Shown here in pieces: positions 33,521-40,881 of a DNA stretch of 64,000 nt (positions are counted from its first letter, which is position 1; each line of letters begins with the position of its first letter). The stretch is from CAWDLX01 sp963753485. GTDB lineage: Bacteria; Actinomycetota; Actinomycetes; Mycobacteriales; Micromonosporaceae. The notes beneath the pieces are model-generated. The model saw only the letters and a list, made by a program, of their open reading frames with translations, ran no database searches and was not told the DNA's origin. Where the stretch lies: assembly GCA_963753485.1 (NCBI GenBank), contig CAVWCL010000004.1:124001-188000 (forward strand), given 5' to 3'. The position numbers and the translations under genes are program-made.

Positions 33521-33526
33521 TAGGCT
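33521..33526 (+). promoter_or_regulatory. -10 box of leaderless promoter for 146-residue membrane protein
   Basis: TAGGCT, seven bases, then the GTG at 33534. This decides the start against an in-frame upstream start at 33498. Confidence 0.55.
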
Positions 33527-33533
33527 GGGCGCC

Positions 33534-33974
33534 GTGGCCCCCTCCCCCACCAGTCCCCCGCCGGCGGGCCGGGATCTCCTGCATGTCCAGCTCAGCCCGA
33601 TGCTGCTCGTCGGCCTCATCTCGGCCGCCATCACCACGGTCGCCGTGGTGGTCACCGCCGTCCTGGCAGCCCGGGTGGGGCCGCCGCCGGGGTTCCAACG
33701 AGGGGATGCGCCACCGCCACCGCCGCCGGAGGCCACCGCCCTGCTCATCGCGATCGCGCTGTGCGTGGTCGCGTGGGTCATCGCGATCGTCGCCTACGCC
33801 CGCGACTACCTGGTTCGCCGGCTGGTGGCGGCCGAGGAGCGGCTGACCGCGCTCGCCATCGACTACGGCGAAGGGCGCGAGACCGAGGGCTACCTCAAGG
33901 GCATGCGGGCGGCCAACGGCGAGCGCCGGGGCCTGCGGCCGGTGCCGCCAGATCCGAAGCCGCCGCCTACCTGA
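33534..33974 (+). CDS. Two-helix membrane protein of unknown function
   Basis: A 146-residue protein with a Pro/Ser-rich N-terminus, two membrane helices (about 22-45 and 68-88) separated by a Pro-rich loop with PPPPPPE, and a cytoplasmic helical tail (AAEERLTALAIDYGEGRETE, then GYLKGMRAANGERR) ending in prolines. I do not recognise it. The start is chosen from the TAGGCT -10 box seven bases before the GTG; starting at 33498 would add 12 residues lying across that promoter. Confidence 0.65.
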   Translation: MAPSPTSPPPAGRDLLHVQLSPMLLVGLISAAITTVAVVVTAVLAARVGPPPGFQRGDAPPPPPPEATALLIAIALCVVAWVIAIVAYARDYLVRRLVAAEERLTALAIDYGEGRETEGYLKGMRAANGERRGLRPVPPDPKPPPT

Positions 33975-34025
33975 GCGGGCTCGGGGCTGGCATGATCACT
34001 GGTGTCCGCCCCGAAGGAGATGCCC

Positions 34026-34406
34026 ATGCTTGACCACCTGTCCATCCAGGTCACCGACGTGGCGGCCAGCGCCGCCTTCTACGACGCGGTCCTGGCACCG
34101 TTGGGCGGCAAGCGGCTGATGGAGTTCGGCGAACAGATCGGCTACGGCCGCTCGCAGCCCATGTTCTGGCTGGGCCCGGTCACCACCGGCGGCCTGGCCC
34201 GTGAGATGCACATCGCCTTCTCCGCGCCGGACCGGGCGGCGGTCACCGCCTTCCACGACGCCGCCGTCGCCGCCGGCGTGGCGGTGCTGCATGCCCCGCG
34301 GCTGTGGCCGGAGTACCACCCGAGCTACTTCGGCGCCTTCGTGCGCGACCTCGACGGGAACAACGTCGAGGCGGTGTGCCACACCGAGCCGACATCCGGT
34401 TCATGA
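34026..34406 (+). CDS. VOC family (glyoxalase/dioxygenase-like) protein
   Basis: A 126-residue single-domain VOC protein: MLDHLSIQVTDVAASAAFYD start, GYGRSQPMFWLG, MHIAFSAPDRAAVTAFH with the metal-ligand His, YHPSYFGAFVRDLDGNNVEA with the terminal Glu ligand. Length is normal for the family. ATG 34026 has AAGGAG six bases upstream; GTG 34002 and ATG 34020 are in frame but badly placed for it. It is followed after 34 bp by a 13-codon leader frame and an MDR oxidoreductase, probably in one transcript. Confidence 0.85.
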   Translation: MLDHLSIQVTDVAASAAFYDAVLAPLGGKRLMEFGEQIGYGRSQPMFWLGPVTTGGLAREMHIAFSAPDRAAVTAFHDAAVAAGVAVLHAPRLWPEYHPSYFGAFVRDLDGNNVEAVCHTEPTSGS

Positions 34407-34412
34407 ACCACT

Positions 34413-34485
34413 ACGCGCTTTCTTCCGCGGAGGAGGCAGCATGACCGACGACGCGCTTTCCCCCGCGGAGGAGGCAGCATGACCG
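34413..34485 (+). repeat. Duplicated ribosome-binding site and start region
   Basis: A 35 bp sequence containing CCGCGGAGGAGGCAGCATGA is repeated with a 38 bp period (34413-34447 and 34451-34485), differing at two bases. Each copy has a GGAGGAGG and an ATG. The second ATG starts the oxidoreductase; the first opens a 13-codon frame that ends exactly on it. Confidence 0.85.
34441..34482 (+). CDS. 13-residue leader peptide coupled to oxidoreductase start
   Basis: The first ATG of the duplicated start region encodes MTDDALSPAEEAA. Its TGA overlaps the ATG of the oxidoreductase gene as ATGA. It has its own GGAGGAGG site, so it should be translated and could couple or tune initiation of the next gene. 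It most likely arose by tandem duplication of the real start region and need not have a function as a peptide. Confidence 0.5.
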   Translation: MTDDALSPAEEAA

Positions 34486-35483
34486 TCCACAGTCGGCAGA
34501 TCCACCTCGCCTCCCGCCCGACCGGGTGGCCGACGCCGGCGAACTTCCGGCTCGTCGAGACCGAACTGCCCGATCCCGCCGACGGCCAGATCGTGGTCCG
34601 CAATCGCTACCTGTCGGTCGACCCGTACATGCGCGGGCGCATGAACGATGTGAAGTCCTACATCCCGCCGTTCGTGGTCGGCGAGGCGCTGGACGGGGGT
34701 GCCATCGGCGAGGTGATCCAGTCGCGCTCGCCCGATCGCAGCGTGGGCGACCTGGTGCTGAGCAATCACGGCTGGCGCGACGTGACCGTGGTCGACGCCG
34801 CCCGCACCCGCGTCGTGGACGGCTCGCTCGTCTCCCCCTCGCATTACCTGGGCGCGCTGGGCGTCACCGGGCTCACCGCCTACGTCGGCCTGGTCGACAT
34901 CGCCGCGCTCACCCCGGGCGACATCGTCTTCGTCTCCGGTGCCGCCGGCGCGGTCGGCAGCCTGGCCGGACAGCTGGCCAGGCTGCTCGGGGCGGCCCGG
35001 GTCGTCGGCAGCGCCGGCTCGGCGGCCAAGGTGTCCTATCTGGAGAGTCTGGGCTTCGACGCCGCCTTCGACTACCACGACGGGCCGGTCGAGGCGAGCC
35101 TGCGCGCAGCGGCCCCCGATGGCATCGACGTCTATTTCGACAATGTCGGCGGCGAGCACCTCGAGGCGGCGCTGGCCCGGCTGCACACCTTTGGCCGGGT
35201 CGCGCTCTGTGGCGCGGTCTCCCAGTACAACACCGAGCGGCCCGCGCCCGGCCCGGCGAATCTCGGCCTCGCCATCGGCAAGCAGCTGACCTTGCGCGGG
35301 TTCATCGTGACGTCCTTCGAGCACCGGCGGCCGGAATTCGTCGACCGGATGGCCACCTGGATCCGGGACGACGCCGTCCGGCTCGACGAGACCATTGTGG
35401 ATAGTCTGGAGAACACGCCGGATGCGTTCATCCGGATGCTGCGGGGCGAGAACATCGGCAAGATGGTGGTGCGGCTCGGTTGA
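34479..35483 (+). CDS. NADP-dependent zinc-free medium-chain oxidoreductase (CurA/PTGR-like)
   Basis: A 334-residue medium-chain dehydrogenase/reductase of the leukotriene B4 12-hydroxydehydrogenase/CurA type, which reduces alpha,beta-unsaturated carbonyls with NADPH. It has no zinc ligands. Seen are VDPYMRGRMNDVKSYIPPF, VGEALDGGAIGEV, GVTGLTAYVGLVDI, the nucleotide-binding VFVSGAAGAVGSLAGQLARL, and DVYFDNVGGEHLEAAL, all typical of this group. The start follows GGAGGAGG and overlaps the stop of a short leader frame. It converges on a GT-C-like gene across a hairpin. Confidence 0.92.
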   Translation: MTVHSRQIHLASRPTGWPTPANFRLVETELPDPADGQIVVRNRYLSVDPYMRGRMNDVKSYIPPFVVGEALDGGAIGEVIQSRSPDRSVGDLVLSNHGWRDVTVVDAARTRVVDGSLVSPSHYLGALGVTGLTAYVGLVDIAALTPGDIVFVSGAAGAVGSLAGQLARLLGAARVVGSAGSAAKVSYLESLGFDAAFDYHDGPVEASLRAAAPDGIDVYFDNVGGEHLEAALARLHTFGRVALCGAVSQYNTERPAPGPANLGLAIGKQLTLRGFIVTSFEHRRPEFVDRMATWIRDDAVRLDETIVDSLENTPDAFIRMLRGENIGKMVVRLG

Positions 35484-35503
35484 CCGGCCGCGGTCGGGTC
35501 AAC
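35479..35503. terminator. Bidirectional terminator hairpin between converging genes
   Basis: GTTGACC (35479-35485) pairs with GGTCAAC (35497-35503), with a GC-rich loop that can pair further. It sits across the two stop codons, which are only 15 bp apart. Confidence 0.5.
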
Positions 35504-37310
35504 GCCGGCGCCAGACCACCCAGGTGACGCTCTTCGACTCGCGGCACCGAAGCACCGCGGCGTAGCCGTAGCGGGCGCCGTTCCAGGCCCCCGACCGGCT
35601 GGCCAGGGTCACCACGTAGGTGGGGTCGTCCGGGGGCGCACCGGTACCGGGGTCGAAGGAGGCCAGCGCCCGCCAGTAGACCTCGCGCTGGTGGCGCTGG
35701 TTGACGTTCCAGGGCAGGTTCGACGCTTCGGCGACGGTGCTCCCCGGCGCCACGTTCGCATCGCGGACCAGCTGTCGGGGGCCGGGGTGGTACTGCTGGT
35801 CGGCCCAGGCGGCGCTGATGTTGTTCGTGATGGACACCATCGCGACCAGGTTCAGCACCAGCAGGCCAACCAGAGCGCAGCGTGGGCCCCACCGCCGCCG
35901 GCTCACGGTCCAGCTCGGCCGCGAGCCCGGCAGCGACCAGCGGCGTACCGTGTGCCAGCCGGTGAAGGCGGCCGCGAAGAGCACCATGAAGCCGAACGCG
36001 AACCCGGTCATCCGGTAGAGGTGCAGCGCCCTGTAGTCACCACTGAGGAACGACAGCTCCGGCGCGTCGAAGTTGACGAAGATCTCGCCGGGCAGGCGGT
36101 GCCCGGCCCACGCGAGCACGGCGCCGAGGGTGAGCATCACGAGGCCGGCGGCGACCGCGACGAGCAGGGCGGCGCGCCGCCAGCTCGCCCGGGTCAACGC
36201 GTTCACGGCCACCAGCGCCCAGAAGCCGGCGAACAGCGCCACATACCGTCCATAGACGTGGTTGTTCACCCGACCCTCGTCCGGGATCCCGGCGGCGGTG
36301 GCGAACGCGATGCCGGCGGTCATGGCCAGACCAGCGCCGAGCACGATGCGGGTCGGTCTGGACCCCTCGCGCCGGAGGAGGGCGAGCGCGGCCGCGGCGA
36401 TCCCGAGCGCGGCCAGACCGTACGTGCTCGTGCACAGATGCCAGATCTGGCCGGCGCCGTCGCAGAGCACCCGCATCAGGCCGGTCGGCGAGGTGAGCCG
36501 GTCGGCTACCCGGCCGTCCACGCTCACCGCGCCGGTGGGGAAGAGTTGATGCTCCAGCCAGCTGTTGATTCTCCGGCCGGCAACGTAGACGGTGCCAGCC
36601 GCGGCGAGGGTGGCGACCGCGCTGGTGCGGGGAAGCCACCGGCGGTACCAGCCCAACCCGACGACCGCGACCAGGACGACCAGCATGACCAGGCCGCGCA
36701 CGTGGGTGTTGGCCGCGTAGCCGGCGGTCGCGCCGGCGACCAGCCCGGCCCCGATCGGTCGCCGCCCGGCCACCATCGCGTGCATGGCCAGCAGCAGCAC
36801 CAGGAGCAGCTCGGGCAACAGCGCGTCGGTCAGCGCGAACTCACCGAAGAAGACCAGGCTGGGCAGGGTGGCGAGGACGAAGGCGAGCGCGAGCGCCAAG
36901 CCCCGCGGGGCCTCGAACAGCCGCCGGGCGAGCAGGTAGAGCAGCGGGAACGTCGATGCCATCAGCGCCGCGTCGACGATGTGGACGCCGGCGTAGACCT
37001 GCTCCGGCTCCTGGACGAACCAGTAGATGGGCGCCAGCAGGAGCGGGTAGCCCATGGGGCGCATGATGCTCCACGCCGGCAGGGTGGCCGCCGGCCCGCC
37101 GGCGAGGACCCTCGCCCCCAGCAGGTACCCGTCCTCGTCACCGTGGGCGATCGGCCCGGTGAGCGGAAGTGAGAGGTGCAGGCGCCAGGCGACCTGCAGG
37201 GCGAAGCCCACGATCAGCGCCGCCCACCACACCGCCGGCCGGACCCCCAGGTCCGTGCCGGCGCGGCGTTGAGCCGCGGCCGGCTCGACGACCGCCTGTT
37301 CCATCGTCAC
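35499..37310 (-). CDS. Polytopic membrane protein resembling GT-C glycosyltransferases (second of coupled pair)
   Basis: A 603-residue membrane protein with about 11-12 helices and a C-terminal extracellular domain of about 110 residues. The first large loop carries HGDEDGYLLGARVLAGG, an acidic motif placed as in GT-C transferases that use polyprenyl-phosphate sugars. YPLLLAPIYW and the later PDEGRVNNHVYGRY also fit. The exact sugar and acceptor are unknown. The GTG at 37310 overlaps the upstream gene's stop as GTGA (translational coupling); ATG 37304 is two codons later. Both genes probably act together on a cell-envelope glycan or glycoprotein. Confidence 0.75.
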   Translation of the reverse strand: MTMEQAVVEPAAAQRRAGTDLGVRPAVWWAALIVGFALQVAWRLHLSLPLTGPIAHGDEDGYLLGARVLAGGPAATLPAWSIMRPMGYPLLLAPIYWFVQEPEQVYAGVHIVDAALMASTFPLLYLLARRLFEAPRGLALALAFVLATLPSLVFFGEFALTDALLPELLLVLLLAMHAMVAGRRPIGAGLVAGATAGYAANTHVRGLVMLVVLVAVVGLGWYRRWLPRTSAVATLAAAGTVYVAGRRINSWLEHQLFPTGAVSVDGRVADRLTSPTGLMRVLCDGAGQIWHLCTSTYGLAALGIAAAALALLRREGSRPTRIVLGAGLAMTAGIAFATAAGIPDEGRVNNHVYGRYVALFAGFWALVAVNALTRASWRRAALLVAVAAGLVMLTLGAVLAWAGHRLPGEIFVNFDAPELSFLSGDYRALHLYRMTGFAFGFMVLFAAAFTGWHTVRRWSLPGSRPSWTVSRRRWGPRCALVGLLVLNLVAMVSITNNISAAWADQQYHPGPRQLVRDANVAPGSTVAEASNLPWNVNQRHQREVYWRALASFDPGTGAPPDDPTYVVTLASRSGAWNGARYGYAAVLRCRESKSVTWVVWRRR

Positions 37311-38800
37311 CGCACCGACCGCCGGCGCGGGATGCCGGCGCTCACCGGCGGGTCCAGCCAGGAACACTGCGGCGGCTGGCAGGCGGCCGGGTCGATCACG
37401 TCGTGGCACGGTATCCGCACGATCGACCAGTACGGCTGCGGACCGCCACGGGCGATGACGTACCCGAGCCGCGGGTCGGCCGCACAGCGCGCGGTCACCG
37501 CCTTCACTTGGTCGCTCCAGCGCGGAGCCGCCGCCCGGTGGGTGTCCGGCCAGCGGTAGTTGGCTGCGCTGATCGCCAGAATGAAGGCCGCGAACGCGGC
37601 CAGCGCCGGCAGGGCGCGGCCGAGCTCGACCCCGGCCCGCGGGCGCAGGAGCGCAACCGCGGCAGCGAAGCCGAGCAGTTCGATCGGGACGAGATACCGG
37701 TACGCGATGGCGCCGTTCGCCATCGCGGTCAGGCCGAAGAGCCAGACGGCATACCCACCGGCGAGCGCCGCGAGTGTCCACGCCGGACGGAGCAGGCCAA
37801 GCCGGGCACCGGCGACCGCGAGCCCCACCACCACCGCGACCAGGAGCCACGCGAGCCCGATCACCTTCAGGTCGCGGGCGACGGTGACGTGGAAGGTGCC
37901 GAGCCCGCGGGATAGCCCGCTGGTCGCCCGGAAGCCGAGCACCGAGGTCGGAACCGCCCAGCCGACCAGATTCTTCAACGCCCAGATGAGGTCCAGGCGC
38001 GGCACGGACACCCCGACCCGGGACGCCAGGCCGGTCTTCAGGGCAATGGCGTTGACCGCGGCCCCGACACCGAGCAGGCCCAGCAGCGCGGCACTGAGCC
38101 GGTCCCGGCGCACCGCGAGGCGGAGTACGGCCAACGGCAGGTAGCCGACCGCCAGGATGGTGCTCAGCGCGGTCAGGCCGACGGTGACGAGCGCGCCGGC
38201 CCGCGCCCCGCGCCGGGCCGGTGTCCACAGCAGGATCCAGAACAGCGCGTACATGGCGAAGAAGTGCAGGCAGACCGGCCGGTCGTAGACCTCCGCGAAC
38301 CGGTTCTCGGCCACCGGCGCGAGCAGCATCGGCGCGCTGACCACCACCCGGGCCATCCGCCCGGAGACCCGGCTGGGAAAATGCGCCCGGCTGGCGCAGT
38401 AGACCTGCAGCGCGAGTAGCGACGTGATGACCGCGGCCGACACCGACAGCACGCCGGCGGCCCAGCTGACCGGGAATCCGGTGGCGAGAAACCCCAGCAG
38501 GCGCGGGCCGACGACGACGTAGCCGACCGCCGGCCGGGCCAGGGTGGCCAGGCCCGGAGAGGTCAATGCGCCGTCCAGGATGTCGCGGGCGTCCTCTTCC
38601 CAGATGCTCTGCAGCGCCCCGGTGCCGGCGACCCGGGCCAGGCTCACCGCGGCACCGGCGAGCACGGCGAGCACCGCCAGCGCCACCATGCGCCTGCTCA
38701 GGCGTACCGCGGCGGCGTTCGGGAACAGGGCCACCAGCCGGCCGGTCGGCGGCGCCGCCACCGGCGCGCCAGCGAGCCGGATCGAGGTGAGAGCGGTCAC
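37307..38800 (-). CDS. Polytopic membrane protein, GT-C-like (first of coupled pair)
   Basis: A 497-residue membrane protein with about 10-11 helices. After the first helix an extracellular loop carries SIWEEDARDILDGALTSPG, an acidic pair near the expected GT-C catalytic position, and later PVAENRFAEVYDRPVCLHFF. The C-terminal extracellular segment has several Cys (TARCAADP, RIPCHDV, AACQPPQCSWLDP). The family is not identified with certainty; related actinobacterial proteins are annotated only as membrane proteins. The GTG at 38800 follows GAGAGGG. The frame is open much further upstream, but that part is not protein-like and overlaps an oppositely oriented gene. The stop overlaps the next start as GTGA. 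Confidence 0.7.
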   Translation of the reverse strand: MTALTSIRLAGAPVAAPPTGRLVALFPNAAAVRLSRRMVALAVLAVLAGAAVSLARVAGTGALQSIWEEDARDILDGALTSPGLATLARPAVGYVVVGPRLLGFLATGFPVSWAAGVLSVSAAVITSLLALQVYCASRAHFPSRVSGRMARVVVSAPMLLAPVAENRFAEVYDRPVCLHFFAMYALFWILLWTPARRGARAGALVTVGLTALSTILAVGYLPLAVLRLAVRRDRLSAALLGLLGVGAAVNAIALKTGLASRVGVSVPRLDLIWALKNLVGWAVPTSVLGFRATSGLSRGLGTFHVTVARDLKVIGLAWLLVAVVVGLAVAGARLGLLRPAWTLAALAGGYAVWLFGLTAMANGAIAYRYLVPIELLGFAAAVALLRPRAGVELGRALPALAAFAAFILAISAANYRWPDTHRAAAPRWSDQVKAVTARCAADPRLGYVIARGGPQPYWSIVRIPCHDVIDPAACQPPQCSWLDPPVSAGIPRRRSVR

Positions 38801-38986
38801 GGTCGGGCCCTCTCGCCAGACGCTCGCCCGGTCGCCGGCCCGTAGGCCCGAGAGTCCATTGTGCTCCGTGGGACAGGTTCGCCCGGCGAACGGTTGGATA
38901 CGGACGGCCATCACGCTAACACCCACATACACCGCTAATCCTGGCAAAGCGGAACTCGGCCCGAGCGGCTCGACAGGCGGTACGCT

Positions 38987-40447
38987 GTGCTCATCTCCGC
39001 CCGGAACTCCCCGCCGCTGCCGCCGCTCTTCGTCGACCAGATGGCGGCTCTGCTCGGCCGGGAGGCCGGCGAGTTGCTCGCCGCGCTCCACGCGCGGCGC
39101 ACCCGCGCCCTTCGGCTGAACCCGGCCAAGACCGACGCCGCCGGCCTCGCCTACGCCCTCGACACGCCACCGCCGGGTACGGCGGGATCGGCGCTGACCC
39201 CGGTCCCCTGGTGCCCGACCGGGTATGCCGTCGACGCCGCGACCGGCGGGGGGCACACCGCTCACCTGGCTGGCCTGTACTACCTGCAGGAGCCCTCGGC
39301 CATGCTCCCGGCCGAGGTGCTGGCGCCCGAGCCGGGCTGGCGGGTCGCCGACCTCGCCGCGGCACCAGGTGGGAAGACGACGCACCTCAGTGCCCTGGTC
39401 GGGCCGTCGGGGCTGGTGCTCGCGAACGAGGTCGCCCCCGCCCGGCGGCGGGTCCTGCACGAGAGCCTGGACCTGTGGGGCGGAGCCGGCCTGGTCACCA
39501 GCGGGCTCGCCCTTGGTGTCCTGGCCCAGCAGGCGGCGACCTTCGACGGGGTTCTCCTCGACGCCCCGTGCAGCGGCGAAGCCCTGTTTCGCCGCCGGCC
39601 GGCGGCGATCCGCGACTGGAGCCCGGCCGCGGTCACGGGCGCCGCCCGGCGCCAGGCCCGGCTGCTCGCCGACGCGGCCCGCCTGGTCCGGCCGGACGGC
39701 GTGCTGGTCTACAGCACCTGCACCTTCAACCGGGAGGAGAACGAGGACCGGGTCGTGGCCTTCCTCACCGAACACCCGGGTTGGCAGCTCGAGCCGGCGC
39801 CGGTCATGGCGACCCCCGGCGTGAGCCCGGCATTGAGCCCAACGGCCTCCCCGGCGCGGGGTACGGCGGGCATGGCGCGGTTGTGGCCGCACCGGGCACC
39901 GGGCGAGGGTCAGTTCGTGGCTCGCCTGCGCGCCCCCGCGCAGTCGCCGCCCGCCCGCGCGAACCGGACTCCCCGTCGGCCGCGGCCCCGGGAGGCCGGC
40001 GACCCGATCGCGGCCTGGACCGCGTTTCACGAGCGGTACCTGCCCGCGCTCGCGCTGCCCGGCGGCGACCTGGCCGTCCGGGGCGACACCGTGTACCTGG
40101 CGCCGGCGAACCCCGCGCTGGCGTTTGAGCTGCTCGCCCGCCCGGGCCTGCCTCTGGGGCGGGCCCGCCCCGGACGGTTCGAGCCGGCGCACTCGCTGGC
40201 GACCGCGATCCCGGCCACTGCGGCAGCCATGGCGGTGCACTGGGACACCGGCGACGAAGCGCTGCGGGCCTACCTGAGCGGCGAGGTCATCGACGATCCG
40301 GGTCCGGACGGGTGGGTCCTCGTCTGCTGGCGGCGCTGGCCGATCGGCTGGGCCCGACGCCGGGGTGGCGCGCTGAAGAACATGCTGCCCGATCACGTAC
40401 GGCGCCTGGCCACCCCGCCCGCGGGTACCGGTCTCAACGCACGATGA
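38987..40447 (+). CDS. RsmF-like 16S rRNA/RNA cytosine-C5 methyltransferase
   Basis: A 486-residue RsmB/NOP-family m5C RNA methyltransferase. It has the SAM site ADLAAAPGGKTTHLSAL, the second motif FDGVLLDAPCSGEALFRR with one catalytic Cys, and YSTCTFNREENED with the other Cys. A C-terminal RNA-binding module follows (about 330-486), as in RsmF/YebU, which methylates 16S rRNA. GTG 38987 follows a TACGCT directly, so the promoter and start spacing is odd, but the family's conserved N-terminus (LPPLFVDQMAALLG) requires a start this far upstream. It overlaps the converging cupredoxin gene by 14 bp. Confidence 0.9.
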   Translation: MLISARNSPPLPPLFVDQMAALLGREAGELLAALHARRTRALRLNPAKTDAAGLAYALDTPPPGTAGSALTPVPWCPTGYAVDAATGGGHTAHLAGLYYLQEPSAMLPAEVLAPEPGWRVADLAAAPGGKTTHLSALVGPSGLVLANEVAPARRRVLHESLDLWGGAGLVTSGLALGVLAQQAATFDGVLLDAPCSGEALFRRRPAAIRDWSPAAVTGAARRQARLLADAARLVRPDGVLVYSTCTFNREENEDRVVAFLTEHPGWQLEPAPVMATPGVSPALSPTASPARGTAGMARLWPHRAPGEGQFVARLRAPAQSPPARANRTPRRPRPREAGDPIAAWTAFHERYLPALALPGGDLAVRGDTVYLAPANPALAFELLARPGLPLGRARPGRFEPAHSLATAIPATAAAMAVHWDTGDEALRAYLSGEVIDDPGPDGWVLVCWRRWPIGWARRRGGALKNMLPDHVRRLATPPAGTGLNAR

Positions 40448-40877
40448 GAGTTCCGATCATGCCGCTGCTCTGGTGGTAGACGCACGGAAACGGGTAGGTG
40501 CCGGGCTGGTCCACCCGCAGCCTGACCGTTGCCTGCGCACCGGCGTTGAGATTCCCGGTGTCACCGGGCACCGGGGCGGCCGCGGACGGCAACGGGAACT
40601 CGATGTCGTGCGGCGTCGAGCCGGCGTTGTGGAAGGTGAACTCGACCAGACCGGGGTGGGCCGAGACCACCGACGGATCCAGGCGCAGGTCGTCGTCGAC
40701 CGTGATCTGCACCCGCTGTACGCCGTCGGGCCCGGTCACTGCGGCCCGGGCGGGCATGCTCGAGCTCGCCGGCGTCGAGGCTCCGAGCCCACCGGGGCCG
40801 CCCTCCATGCCCCAGATAGAGCAGCCGCTCAGGCCGAGCAGCCCGACCACCGCGAGCAGCAGCCACCCCGAGCGCAT
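40434..40877 (-). CDS. Cupredoxin-domain lipoprotein
   Basis: A 147-residue lipoprotein: signal MRSGWLLLAVVGLLGLSGC with the lipobox Cys at residue 19, a Gly/Ser linker, then a plastocyanin-like fold. Copper ligands are visible as His in STPHDIEFPL and the cluster YPFPCVYHQSSGMIG (Cys, His, Met). It probably binds one copper on the outer face of the membrane. The start lies four bases after the stop of the DyP fusion gene, so the two are one operon and may pass electrons or metal between them. No iron permease gene is adjacent. Confidence 0.88.
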   Translation of the reverse strand: MRSGWLLLAVVGLLGLSGCSIWGMEGGPGGLGASTPASSSMPARAAVTGPDGVQRVQITVDDDLRLDPSVVSAHPGLVEFTFHNAGSTPHDIEFPLPSAAAPVPGDTGNLNAGAQATVRLRVDQPGTYPFPCVYHQSSGMIGTLIVR

Positions 40878-40881
40878 CCGG

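Noticed and set aside
38801..40396. Very long N-terminal extension of the GT-C-like gene at 37307
   Set aside because: It runs antisense to the RsmF-like gene with low-complexity translation; a GTG at 38800 with GAGAGGG gives a sensible membrane protein start.
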